DNA of 64,000 nucleotides, from the NCBI RefSeq assembly GCF_029633865.1, contig NC_079211.1:147304543-147368542 (forward strand), read 5' to 3'. Below, one piece after another: positions 43,919-53,200 of this stretch. The DNA comes from Lampris incognitus. Lineage: Eukaryota > Chordata > Actinopteri > Lampriformes > Lampridae. A program made the translations under genes and the position numbers. The stretch's first letter is position 1. Every line of letters starts with the position of its first letter. Below the pieces are notes generated by a model. That model saw only the letters and a list, made by a program, of their open reading frames with translations, had not been told where the DNA came from and did no database searches.

Positions 43919-43924
43919 TATAAA
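43919..43924 (+). promoter_or_regulatory. TATA box of the chemokine gene
   Basis: TATAAA lies 69 bp before the ATG at 43993, so transcription would start near 43950 and give a 5' UTR of about 40 bases. This matches the compact promoters usual for inducible chemokines. I did not find a convincing NF-kB site next to it. Confidence 0.55.
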
Positions 43925-43992
43925 CCACGTCTCCTTCATTCACTCTCAGATTCTCACATCCTCTTTAATGGTTAGTCATAATTAGCATCAGA

Positions 43993-44056
43993 ATGTCGAG
44001 CGGCGTCCTTCCTCTGCAGGCGGCGGTGGTTCTCTGCTGCATCATCACACTGCACG
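43993..44056 (+). CDS. cxcl13: cxcl13-like exon 1
   Basis: It encodes the signal peptide and ends CTGCACG/GTGAGT (phase 1). The ATG is the first in the frame, just after the inferred transcription start. Confidence 0.8.
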
Positions 44057-47000
44057 GTGAGTCGCCTGGTACACCCCAGTCCACGGCAAGGTTTTTGGTT
44101 TTCTCTTTATTTTGGTTCATAGCCAGACGATATATGTATATATTGGTTGTATTTATTGTGTACTTTCTTTTATAATTCCCCAGTTGACTTTGCAGCGTGT
44201 CAAGTCCCAGGTGAAAAAATATCATACTTAAGTTATACTTTTAAAAAAATGGGTAACACTTTAGTATGGGGACATAAAAAGATTAATTACTAGTGAATTA
44301 GTAATGATCAAGATGTCACTTTAGTATGGGGAACATATTCTAAGTAAAAAAACTTAATTTACAGTAATTTAACACTTTGAACACTTGTAGTTTTGTGTGT
44401 TGCTATGTAAGAACAGAGCATATTCATTAAGTGTTAGTAAGGGAGAATAACTCTTCTTGTGGTACTACCACCTTATAAAGGCCATACTAAGCAAAGCATA
44501 TTGAGATGGTACTACTAATAAGCAATACTTCTGAGGTTATAGAGGGAAAACTCATAGTTAATGGCTTACTGGTTGTATAATAAGGCCATGCAGAATAAGG
44601 CATTAATGAGTACGTAATAATGACCAATTAAGTGCCAATATGTTGCTAATTTGCATGCTAATAAGCACCTAATTAATGGTGACTACGTTCCCCATACTAA
44701 AGTGTTACCAAAAAATGTACTAAGTACACTTTCATGTTCTTTGTACTTTTTTGTTGCCTTCAAGTCTCCTAAGGTATACTCAACTACTCCTTGAGTACAA
44801 CTTCAATTGTTAATGACTTCTATTTCGAAGTACACTTTTTAAAAGTACATTTTAAGAATACTTTGAATTAAGCACAAAAAGTAAAAGTATATTTGTACAA
44901 ACTTTAGTATACATAGATTATATTTCTAATACACTAAAGTATACTACTTTTTGACCTCCTGATTTTTCCCTGTTTTAGTTTTGGTTTTTTTTTGCCTTTG
45001 CACAAATAAACCTAAGGCGCAGTCAAAACTAAACCTTAAAGGAAGAAGGTGTGATGTACTTGGCGTCGCCTCTTTTTTTCAGTCAAACTGACCCAGATTA
45101 GTGATTTCTTGAGGGAACAAAAACACCACAGTGTTCATCCAGGAGTCACTGAACAGGTGTGGTAAGGCTGATTTCAGTGAAGGGTTTTGGTGCCGCTCCA
45201 CATGCGGCTGTGTGTCCTCGTTACTTTGCTTCTCTAGCAAGTGAACCAGCGTCACCCCCCAGCGGGTAGCAAGGTCATAACGAGTGAAGACTAACGACAT
45301 GAAAATGTGATCAGAGTGTTAAAAATGAAGTGCCGGACCGCTGCCCAACATCACATGTTGATGTCGGTGATGTTACTCTTTTGTTTGCCAGCTTTTTCAA
45401 TGGATGGCTTCGCCCCGGGGCTGAGGTGTCACTGCAGAAAGACGACCTCCCACCAGATCCCTGCTCACCTCTTCAAGAAGTTGGAGGTCATTCCTCCCGG
45501 AGCACAGTGCCGCCGGACTGAAATCATGTGAGTGAGCCGCCAAACGAGACGTTGGCGTATAGAAAGCAGTTTGAGGAGAAATGGCCGTTGACATTAAGTT
45601 AATGTCTCTGAAAACTCGGGTAGCATAAAAACATCATCTGGACCCTTTCTTCCATGCGCTCATTTCCTTTCTTTCCACCTCCGTCATAACATGTCATTAG
45701 GAAGCAGTGACCTTAACCTTTGACCTCCTTGCTATCAATTCCTATCAATGTTGATATTTGAAGCTTAGGGCACTGTTGGCCTAACTGCCTGTCAGTTAAA
45801 AATAAGTAAAAAGAAAAACCTTAAGGAACTAAATGGAAGGGATCAGTGACAACATTCAGTTGACTAAAGCCCATTGTGTTGTGTTAAAACAAATTAAGAC
45901 CATACACTGGACTGTCAGTGTAGATTTGTGATCTTCTTCTTTTTGACATTGTGTATTCCCGGATGACTGAAATGAACCCACCCATTCTGCAGCATTTTAA
46001 AGCCCGCTCACTTTCTCGTCAGGTCTGTATATTGGCAAGAATCCGGCGATGCGGTTCGTAAACACAAGTGTCACTGCTCAGTATATTCTGATGTTAGGAT
46101 ACTACAAACGCTGCGATGTATTGTGTTATTTTGTCAAAATTTTAGAAAATTATCAAGAAAAACCTCAATATGCATCAAATCAGGGTAATCAGTCATGGCT
46201 GTTGTGCGTCCCTGTTACAGTACTGCACCGGCCACCTACTGGTCAGAGATGGAAACTGCACAATGAAGTGGTGACGCTTATGTCTTTGTGCGTCATATTG
46301 AGAATCGATGAAGTGTTGTTAAAGGTAGTACCGTGATACTCGAGTATATTAATATTTTCTTACGCCCCTATTTCTCAGTCCAATCTGTCGATTAACGTGT
46401 AACTCTGCTCTTGTGTTAGTGGGCAGCCTCTCGTTCCTAGCTCGTTCCTAGCTTCTGGCTTGGCCTAGCTTAGCAGTTAGCTCTGCTGCATCGGCAGTTA
46501 GCTCTGCTGCATTAGCAGTTAGCTCTGGTGCATTAGCAGTTAGCTCTGCTGCATTGGCAGTTAGCTCTACTGCATTAGCAGTTAGCTCTGCTGCATCAGC
46601 AGTTAGCTCTGCTGCATTAGCAGTTAGCTCTGGTGCATTAGCAGTTAGCTGTGCTGCATTAGCAGTTAGCTGTGCTGCATTAGCCTATCAGAGCAGCAGC
46701 CTGGTTAACTCGACGGCGTGCTGCGGCTGCTCGGCAGTTGCAGGTAGTAGTCGCTACCGTGCCTTCACCTGGCTCAAGCAAACACTTTTTCTTTTGCAAG
46801 CAGCGTATTTTAAAAGTTCTGATAATCTTATGATCGAAGAAAATGACCATGATCAGGTTAAAGCATATTTTATTAAAAAATCTACTCCCATATTTTCGTA
46901 ATGTGTGTGTGTGTGTGTGGTAGTTAGTGTAGATAGCGGGACCGAAAACTAAAGCACTTATGATCCTAATTCTTTTTGGAGGTGGTAGGTATTGTCTCAG

Positions 47001-49294
47001 AGAGTAAGGGGAAAATCCCAGAAAATTAAAATTATGCATAATTATGCATTAATATGCAAAATATGCATTTTTCTAAAAAAAATGGCTAAAACCACTTTTC
47101 TCTGCATTTCAGATGATTCTGAGCATCTTTGATTTTTTCGCCTATATAAAAAATGTTCTGGGACTTAGAAATGTTCTGGCATTATGCAAAATATATGCAT
47201 TTTTGCAAAAATGCACTTATGATCCTCATTTTTTTTGGAGGTGGTAGGTATTGTTCCAGAGAGGACCAGAAAAATAGCAGAACATTAAAATATAATTATA
47301 ATAAATATGCAAAATATGCATTTTCTAAAAATGGCTAAAAACCACTTTTCTCGGCATTGCAGATGATTCCGAGCATTTGGGGGGAGGGAGTTGGAGTGGG
47401 GGGGGGTTTAGGGGCAGGGGGAAGGCGGTTAGCTTGGCAGGATGAAGAGGGGGGAGATTTAGACGGGTGGATCACCAAACCGCTACATTGTAGCAGGGTT
47501 CTTCTAGTAGATAAATAAAGGTGCCCTGTTCAACATTACATTAAATACAACATAAATGCTAATGTGTTAATTTACACACTTATTAAATCAAATGTAACAT
47601 AAGCTATTGTTTTCCTGTAAAGTTTGCACGGGCCCTCTTGCAGTGTAGTTGAACATGAATACAACATAAAAGCCTTTGCTTTAATTTACACTTTACACAG
47701 CTGGAAACTTCTGGGAAAGTGCAGCTCTTTTCCCCCTCTGGCAGTTTCGTCAGCGCCTCTCCAGCTGCGCCATGCTGATTGCGATACAGCGCCACCACGT
47801 CGCAACTGCAGTTAAAAATGACATCCACCGAGCGCAACGCTCATTAGAAAACAAGTGTTTTTCAGTAAGACCCCCGTTGAGAGCGGCAGGCGGGACGGGA
47901 TCTGATGGAGGCGGCCGCCTCGTAATTCTCTATGCAGGAAAACCTCTGTCTATCGCGAGTTCGAGCAGCTTTCCATAAGCACACTAAAGAAATCACCAAG
48001 ACTGCCCCCCCCCCACTTATGTGACACAGCTGAAATTCGGTCTTTCCTGCCCAGATAGGGGCTCTGTGTCGCCCTCTGTCTCGGTTTGGTAGAGTTGTGA
48101 GGGCAGAGGCTGATTACCATGATCATTTCCATCACAAAGAGGGGTAAATATGGACTCAGGGGTACATGCATTTGTGTCATCCAGACTTGATTACTGTAAT
48201 GTGTTTTCAGGTCTGCCACATGCTGGTAGTAATCAGATGGTTCAGAATGCTGCAGTGAGAATCTTAACTACTACTCCTACTTTCGGCCGCTCCCGTTTGG
48301 GGGCACCACAGCGGATCATCCGTTTCCATTTCTTCCTGTCCTCTGCATCTTCCTCTGTCACACCTGCATGTCCTCCCTCACCACATCCATAAACCTACTC
48401 TTTGGCCTTCCTCTTCTCCTCTTGCCTGGCAGCTCCATATTCAGCATCCTTCTCCCAGTATACCCAGCATCTCTCCTCCACACATGTCCAAACCATCTCA
48501 ATCTTGTCTCTCTTGCTTTGTCTCCAAACCGTCCAACTTGAGCTGTCCCTCTAATATAATCGTTCCTAATCCTGTCCTTCTTCGTTACTCCCAGTGCAAA
48601 TCTTAGCATCTTCAAGTCTGCCACCTCCAGCTCCACCTCCTGTCTTTTCATCAGTGCCACTGTCTCTAAACCATATAACATAGCTGGTCTCACTTAACTA
48701 AAAATCTTAACTAGGAAATTTGACCATATTACACCAATTCTTGCCTCCCTTTATTGGCTTCCTATCCATGTTAGGTCAGACTTCAAGGTGCTTCTGCTGA
48801 CTTATAAAATCCTCCTCCCAGGTCTCCATGGTGACCACCTGGAAACTGCTTGGCATCCTCCTCATCATATTCTTCATATTTTATAATTGTGTTATCCTCC
48901 TTTCAATGTTGTATTGTGTAAATTGTGTGAACACAACATCCCTTGCACGCTGTCCATCTTGGGAGAGAGATCCCTCCTCTGTTGCGCTCCCTGAGGTTCC
49001 TTCCTATTTTTCCTCCCTGTTAAAGGGCTTTTTCAGGGAGTGGTTCCTTATCCGATGTGAGGGTCTAAGGGCAGGATGTTGTGTTGCTATAAAGCCCCCT
49101 GAGGCAAATTTGTCATGATGGGCTATATAAATATAATTGACTTGACTTGTCTCTGTGCAACCACAGAATCACCAAAAAGAACGGTTCGAAGGTTTGTGTC
49201 AACCCTGAGGAAAACTGGATCTCCGAGATCATCAACAGGTTAAAAAAACTGCAGAGGTGAGCTTGTCCGGTGGGCCTGCTTGTTAAAATGGCAT

Positions 49295-49332
<38 letters not shown>

Positions 49333-49700
49333 GCTATATATATATATATGTGTGTGTGTGTATATATGTATATGTATAGCGTTTTTTTTTCCCGAAACCG
49401 TCAATGGTGTTGTGAGTGCTCAACTAATGAGTGGAATATCAACACAGATACAGGGAAAAAGCAGCTGATGAGTGCGAGACGCACGAAACAGGCCTGTACT
49501 GCAATGTATTAAAATCCATTTTCCTGTATCCGTGTTGATATAATATCGGAGAGAGAGAGGTGAAACTTCTCCGTGATGTTTGATAGAAGTCTGAAATGTG
49601 TCCTTCGTTCCTGCACAGAGAGAGAAGGAGCCAAGTGACTCGTCCAGCGACTGCTCCGCTGACGACTGCTGCCCAGACGCCTAAAACCAAACCCCACTAA
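43993..49700 (+). CDS. cxcl13: CXC chemokine, CXCL13-like, four exons
   Basis: The exons 43993-44056, 45392-45527, 49167-49256 and 49619-49700 join with consistent phases (1, 2, 2) to a 123-aa protein. It begins with a hydrophobic signal peptide (MSSGVLPLQAAVVLCCIITL), cleaved probably after the AFS region. The mature part has CHC (the CXC pair) preceded by GLR rather than ELR, a third Cys in GAQCRR, and a fourth in KVCVNPEENW. A C-terminal helix WISEIINRLKKLQR follows, then a basic Thr/Pro-rich tail ending TPKTKPH. CXC chemokines are secreted ligands of G-protein-coupled receptors that guide leukocytes; CXCL13 attracts B cells through CXCR5 in mammals. The name rests on resemblance and on convergent linkage to cnot6l, as in human. 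It could be another fish CXC member. Confidence 0.8.
44252..44709. mobile_element. hAT-like MITE in chemokine intron 1
   Basis: The ends GGTAACACTTTAGTATGGGG and CCCCATACTAAAGTGTTACC are perfect inverted repeats. A perfect 8-bp target duplication AAAAAATG flanks it (44244-44251 and 44710-44717). The interior is AT-rich and non-coding. The flanking DNA (44215-44250, 44718-44955) has repeated AAGTATAC-like motifs and may be an older element into which this one inserted. Confidence 0.9.
45392..45527 (+). CDS. cxcl13: cxcl13-like exon 2
   Basis: The acceptor is TTGTTTGCCAG and the donor GTGAGT. It encodes the mature N-terminus, the CHC motif and the third cysteine (ending CRRTEI plus two bases). 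Exon 2 holding the CXC pair and the third Cys is the standard chemokine arrangement. Confidence 0.85.
46478..46686 (+). repeat. 21-bp minisatellite
   Basis: About ten units of GCAGTTAGCTCTGCTGCATTA with single-base variants (TCT/TGT, GCT/GGT, ATTA/ATCA). It happens to be open in one frame (Ala/Val/Ser-rich), but this reflects the unit length being a multiple of three. Confidence 0.9.
46945..47380. repeat. Two-copy tandem repeat of about 260 bp
   Basis: The block beginning GCACTTATGATCCT..., with TTTGGAGGTGGTAGGTATTG, AATATGCAAAATATGCATTT and ACCACTTTTCTC, occurs at about 46951-47130 and again at 47212-47375. Divergence between copies is moderate. Confidence 0.75.
48150..49147 (+). pseudogene. 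L2-like LINE fragment in chemokine intron 2
   Basis: It starts in reverse transcriptase sequence (VSSRLDYCNVFSGLPHAG, QMVQNAAVRILT). It resumes after a nested insertion (HITPILASLYWLPIHVRSDF) and ends with the L2-like 3' region ATCCGATGTGAGGGTCTAAG, GGGCTATATAAATATAATTG and a TTGACTTGACTTG tail. The tail ends about 19 bases before the exon 3 acceptor. Confidence 0.8.
48271..48702 (-). pseudogene. Second LINE type nested in the L2-like LINE
   Basis: The minus frame contains LKMLRFALGVTKKDRIRNDY, ETRLRWFGHVWRRDAGYTGR and LPGKRRRGRPKSRFMDVVRE, the C-terminal end of a different non-LTR retrotransposon (also at 57790). It is flanked by the 11-bp duplication AATCTTAACTA (48260-48270 and 48703-48713). 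Its 3' end is the GGTGCCCCCAAACGGGAGCG region with AGTAGTAG-like tail. Confidence 0.85.
49167..49256 (+). CDS. cxcl13: cxcl13-like exon 3
   Basis: The acceptor is CAACCACAG and the donor GTGAGC. It encodes ITKKNGSKVCVNPEENWISE and the start of the C-terminal helix. It carries the fourth conserved cysteine and the tryptophan of the helix. Confidence 0.85.
49293..49372. repeat. (TA)n/(TG)n microsatellite in chemokine intron 3
   Basis: Two TA runs are interrupted by AACGC and followed by TG repeats. It lies 40 bp downstream of the exon 3 donor. Confidence 0.9.
49619..49700 (+). CDS. cxcl13: cxcl13-like exon 4
   Basis: The acceptor is CCTGCACAG. It encodes the tail ERRSQVTRPATAPLTTAAQT ending TPKTKPH and TAA at 49698-49700. 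A separate last exon for an extended basic tail fits the CXCL13/CXCL9-like gene layout better than three-exon chemokines. Confidence 0.75.
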
Positions 49701-50195
49701 CGTTTTGTGGTGTCATTTTACTGTCAAAACAGCCCGGTTCCGGCGCACTGATCAGTGGCTTTCTCCATATCAGTAGGCAAGTACCATCAGTGCAGTAACT
49801 TCGCACTTGACAGTAAAATGTAAGTTTAATTTTCAGTTTGTGTCAATACAACATTGTCTTTCCAAATGTTTTTTTTACAGTGAAATAAGAATTTACCCGT
49901 TTTGTTTATACTGTCATTTGAGCTTTAACTGAGATTAAAAATGTGAATTTGGTAAAGGTGCCTCCTGCAGTGGGTACTTTTGACAGCTAACCTTTAATAA
50001 TGTGATGTAACACACAATTTCCTGGTACAGCTTTGATTATGATAGGCTGTGAATCAAGTCCTTGTATGTCACAGTGCTTTGAATTCCTGCATTGCTCTAT
50101 TTTTCTTTTTTTCTTTGAACTGTATTGTTCCCGTACTGCATACACAAATGTTTTTCCCACCAAAAACACGAGAATAAAATGGCACGTAAAAGACG
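49701..50195 (+). other. cxcl13: Chemokine 3' UTR (inferred)
   Basis: This is unique AT-rich DNA without recognised repeats. The first canonical AATAAA on this strand is at 50173-50178. Confidence 0.5.
50173..50178 (+). promoter_or_regulatory. cxcl13: Poly(A) signal of the chemokine gene
   Basis: AATAAA lies 473 bp after the stop codon and 34 bp from an AATAAA on the other strand (50213-50218). Confidence 0.5.
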
Positions 50196-50212
50196 ACTTG
50201 AAAAACGACAAT

Positions 50213-50218
50213 TTTATT
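50213..50218 (-). promoter_or_regulatory. cnot6l: Candidate poly(A) signal of cnot6l
   Basis: TTTATT on the + strand reads AATAAA on the minus strand. It would end a cnot6l 3' UTR of about 5.7 kb, in the range of the long 3' UTR known for mammalian CNOT6L. Nearer signals may also be used. Confidence 0.4.
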
Positions 50219-53200
50219 GCCTACAGGAAATGGGGGGAGTTGGGGCACAGGGAGATGACACAGGTGCTGATGAGCGCACATGGTTTTTAACTGAGATGCA
50301 CAAAACTGCTCAGAAATCAAAGACAGGAGGCCGCTGCTGTAGAAATCCTCCTCCACCCATTTATCCTGCATCAGTGCCACAGAAGCCTCCTTCTGTCGGG
50401 TGGTAGACCCAGAAATCTCATGTCTCCGAAACCCAGCTAGCCCACCTACCCTTTTGGCAGGCGGGCGTCGTGTTTGCTGGGAAGGAAGCAAAAGTGAACC
50501 CCCCCGCCAAACATTTACTTTCACAATAGCCGAGGTGCAGTAGGGGTGCAGCAGGGGAAAGGTGGGACTTCTACAGCGGCTCCACCTGTACCGTTTCTCA
50601 GAGAAATACAACAAAATTCAGCACCGCCACCTATGGCTGACAAACCTCTGGTTGTCCTCGCAGCCGTGATTCTGGACGCCATGGTTGTGTACACTTTGGT
50701 CTCCACAATACAACAACCTGATCTGTCCTGAATCCGTCAACGAGTCATGACGTGGTTTGCAAAGACAGGCCAAGCGCAGTTATTTCAAAACGTGTTAAGA
50801 AATATAGCACCTTTGTTGGTGACTGCTGGTGACTGAGGACCCAAGCCCAGTTTACCTGCTACTATTAAACTGTTCCTTCCTTACAAAGGGAAAAGGTGCA
50901 ACTCTCAAAACTACGCAAGTTGATTTTGCTGCGAATTATCCGAGAATAAAGGCGTTCTCATTTTTCTAGCAGTCGGGTACCTTGGATGCACTGATGACCC
51001 CCCCCCTCACATTTCTAACGGTTTACATGCCCTGTTCAGAAACACGTGTTCAGCTACTGTAGCTCTGAAGCCAAGGCGGCATTCTTCATCCGAGTTAAGG
51101 ACAGCATGTGCCCAGACTACACAAACTGAGAAAAACAGCTTCGAACTTATTAGCTCCCCAGCCAGCTGGCTAGTTGAGAGACTTTTGAAAATGTGAGGCG
51201 GTTAATCGATTCTCCCGAAAAGTGACCAAATCTAATTTTCCAACAGTTTTTTTTTTGCCGTTTCCCCTTTGTAAAGTGTAACCAGAAGCTCTGCCAGACG
51301 ACGGCTCATTAACCCTACTTGACCCTGTGTGTTTACCGATGGAAAGGTGCTTCAAGTGCACAGTAGTGGGCTACCGTGTCGGTTGTTAACCAATGAAATT
51401 TCTCCCTGATACTTGAAGGAATAGTTCCTACGTTTTAAAGCCCCCTTCTATTTCCTACCCACCATTAAGTAGCCTTGTAATTGCTTCAGGCGACCCACGG
51501 TAAACTTTTTCTGAACAGGAGGAGAATTATCCCCAACTGTCCCCATTGACATGCACTGCAGCGTAGCTGGCTGGCAGGAGCTGCGTGTCCGGTATGAAGT
51601 CCAGGACAGACGAACGTGAAAACAACCGACAACGTAAGCAGCGGGTAGAAAATAGTGGCGGGCCACAAAACTTCTGAACTGTCCCTTTGGCGTACAACCG
51701 GAGGCGAGACAATTCAGTGTTGTTAGTACAACCTTCGACTAACATTTCGTTCTTACATCCCTTTTGCATACAATGTTGAGTACATTTTCACCAAGTTCGG
51801 ACACTACACAGCCGTCTGTTGTCTGCAGAATGCTTTTCCACAGGTTGAGTATTTATGAAGTTACATAAAACCATTGCTGAACATAACACAGCTGCCGTTT
51901 AGCTGTGACTGTCAAGGACGCAGGGACAACCTGCCCAGTCAGATTCAACATGGGTAAGGCAGATGGAGACTCACTTGACAGCTCTCTGGCATTGTCAACT
52001 CGTTTAGATGGATGAGTGTTTTTTTGCTTCCACCTTTCTTGAGCCGTTGCGGGCAAGAGGGGAGCGGTCTCGTTGAAGCTATGGATGACTCGGGGGGGCC
52101 CCCCAAAGACAAAAGATAATGCAGCTATCATCCAATTCACAACTCGTTAAAATAAAACCAGTGGGGGTGGGGGGGGGATGACAGAACAGGGTTTTTACAT
52201 TCAGATATGGTACATGACGACGGTCATGATAATTCTGACACAGGGTACTCGCGTCCTCGCCAATGCGTTGGTACAATAAGCATACCAGTCAACATTCAGC
52301 TATCAACGTGGATCTGATCTGATCGCCTGACTGATACAAAATATGGCAAATGACTCGTAAAGAAACTTTTGTCGTTGGCCTGAAGAGTACAAAAAAAAAA
52401 GGAGAAGAAAGTTTGGCTTCACACAAAAGCCGTATCTGTGGCTCATCAGAACAAGTGCCGAGTCAGACAAGGGAAGTTCATCTTGTGAGGCTCGATACCC
52501 TATAATCTCATCACCAAACGGTCTGGTAAAATATGGCGGAAACGGGGGAAAGTTGGCGGGATGGTTGGATGGATGGATGGACAAAGGGATGTGTGGAGGG
52601 AGGGATGACAGTGCTGGGTTTTCTCCGAGTGGCTTGGTCTCATGGGCAGTGCTGCTGTTGAGGGAATTGTACAAACTAGGCACGTTGTTTGTAGAAAAAG
52701 TATGTCAGATATGCTCTACAAAAACACAAAGGGTTGAACGCCTGCAGATACCGATAGATGTGGATTTCCTCTGATGTGGTCTACCGTGAGATACATGAAG
52801 TGCCTGTGGACGAGCTCACGAAAGCCTGTGATGAGAATCTGAAGAGGCGTTTGTTTGTTCTTCCATCGTGAAGCTGGATGAACATACAAAGCAAGACAGA
52901 ACTTTGGACTGGAGCGTTGTCTCAGAGCGTGGGCAGCGCGGCTTTGAGAGAACATCCAGATTTGCAGTGGGGAAATAAAAAGCCATCACGACAATTTCGT
53001 TCTTAATCTACAACATTTATCTGGTTTTCAAAAGCTCGGTAATGCTGATTTGTACAAAGTGTCAACTGAAGACCGCATTTCAGTTTTGAGACAGAAAAAA
53101 AGTGCCTGTTGTTCAAAAATCAAAATGTCTGACGGAGCCACCGGGTCTCTGTGAGAACAACTGGGTCGAGTGGTAGGTGGGTATTCACATGTGTACAAAA

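Larger units (their letters stand above)
45528..49166 (+). other. Chemokine intron 2 with minisatellite and LINEs
   Basis: This is the longest intron (3.6 kb). It holds a 21-bp minisatellite (46478-46686), a two-copy tandem repeat (46945-47380), and nested LINE fragments (48150-49147). About 600 bp at 47500-48120 has no recognised feature. Confidence 0.7.

Noticed and set aside
46554-46901. Open frame with Ala/Val/Ser repeats, resembling an antifreeze-like or structural protein
   Set aside because: It is the 21-bp minisatellite in chemokine intron 2 read in frame; unit length divisible by three keeps it open.
50069-50614. 181-aa minus-strand open frame near the convergent gene ends
   Set aside because: It has no domain, and it overlaps the inferred 3' UTRs of both genes.
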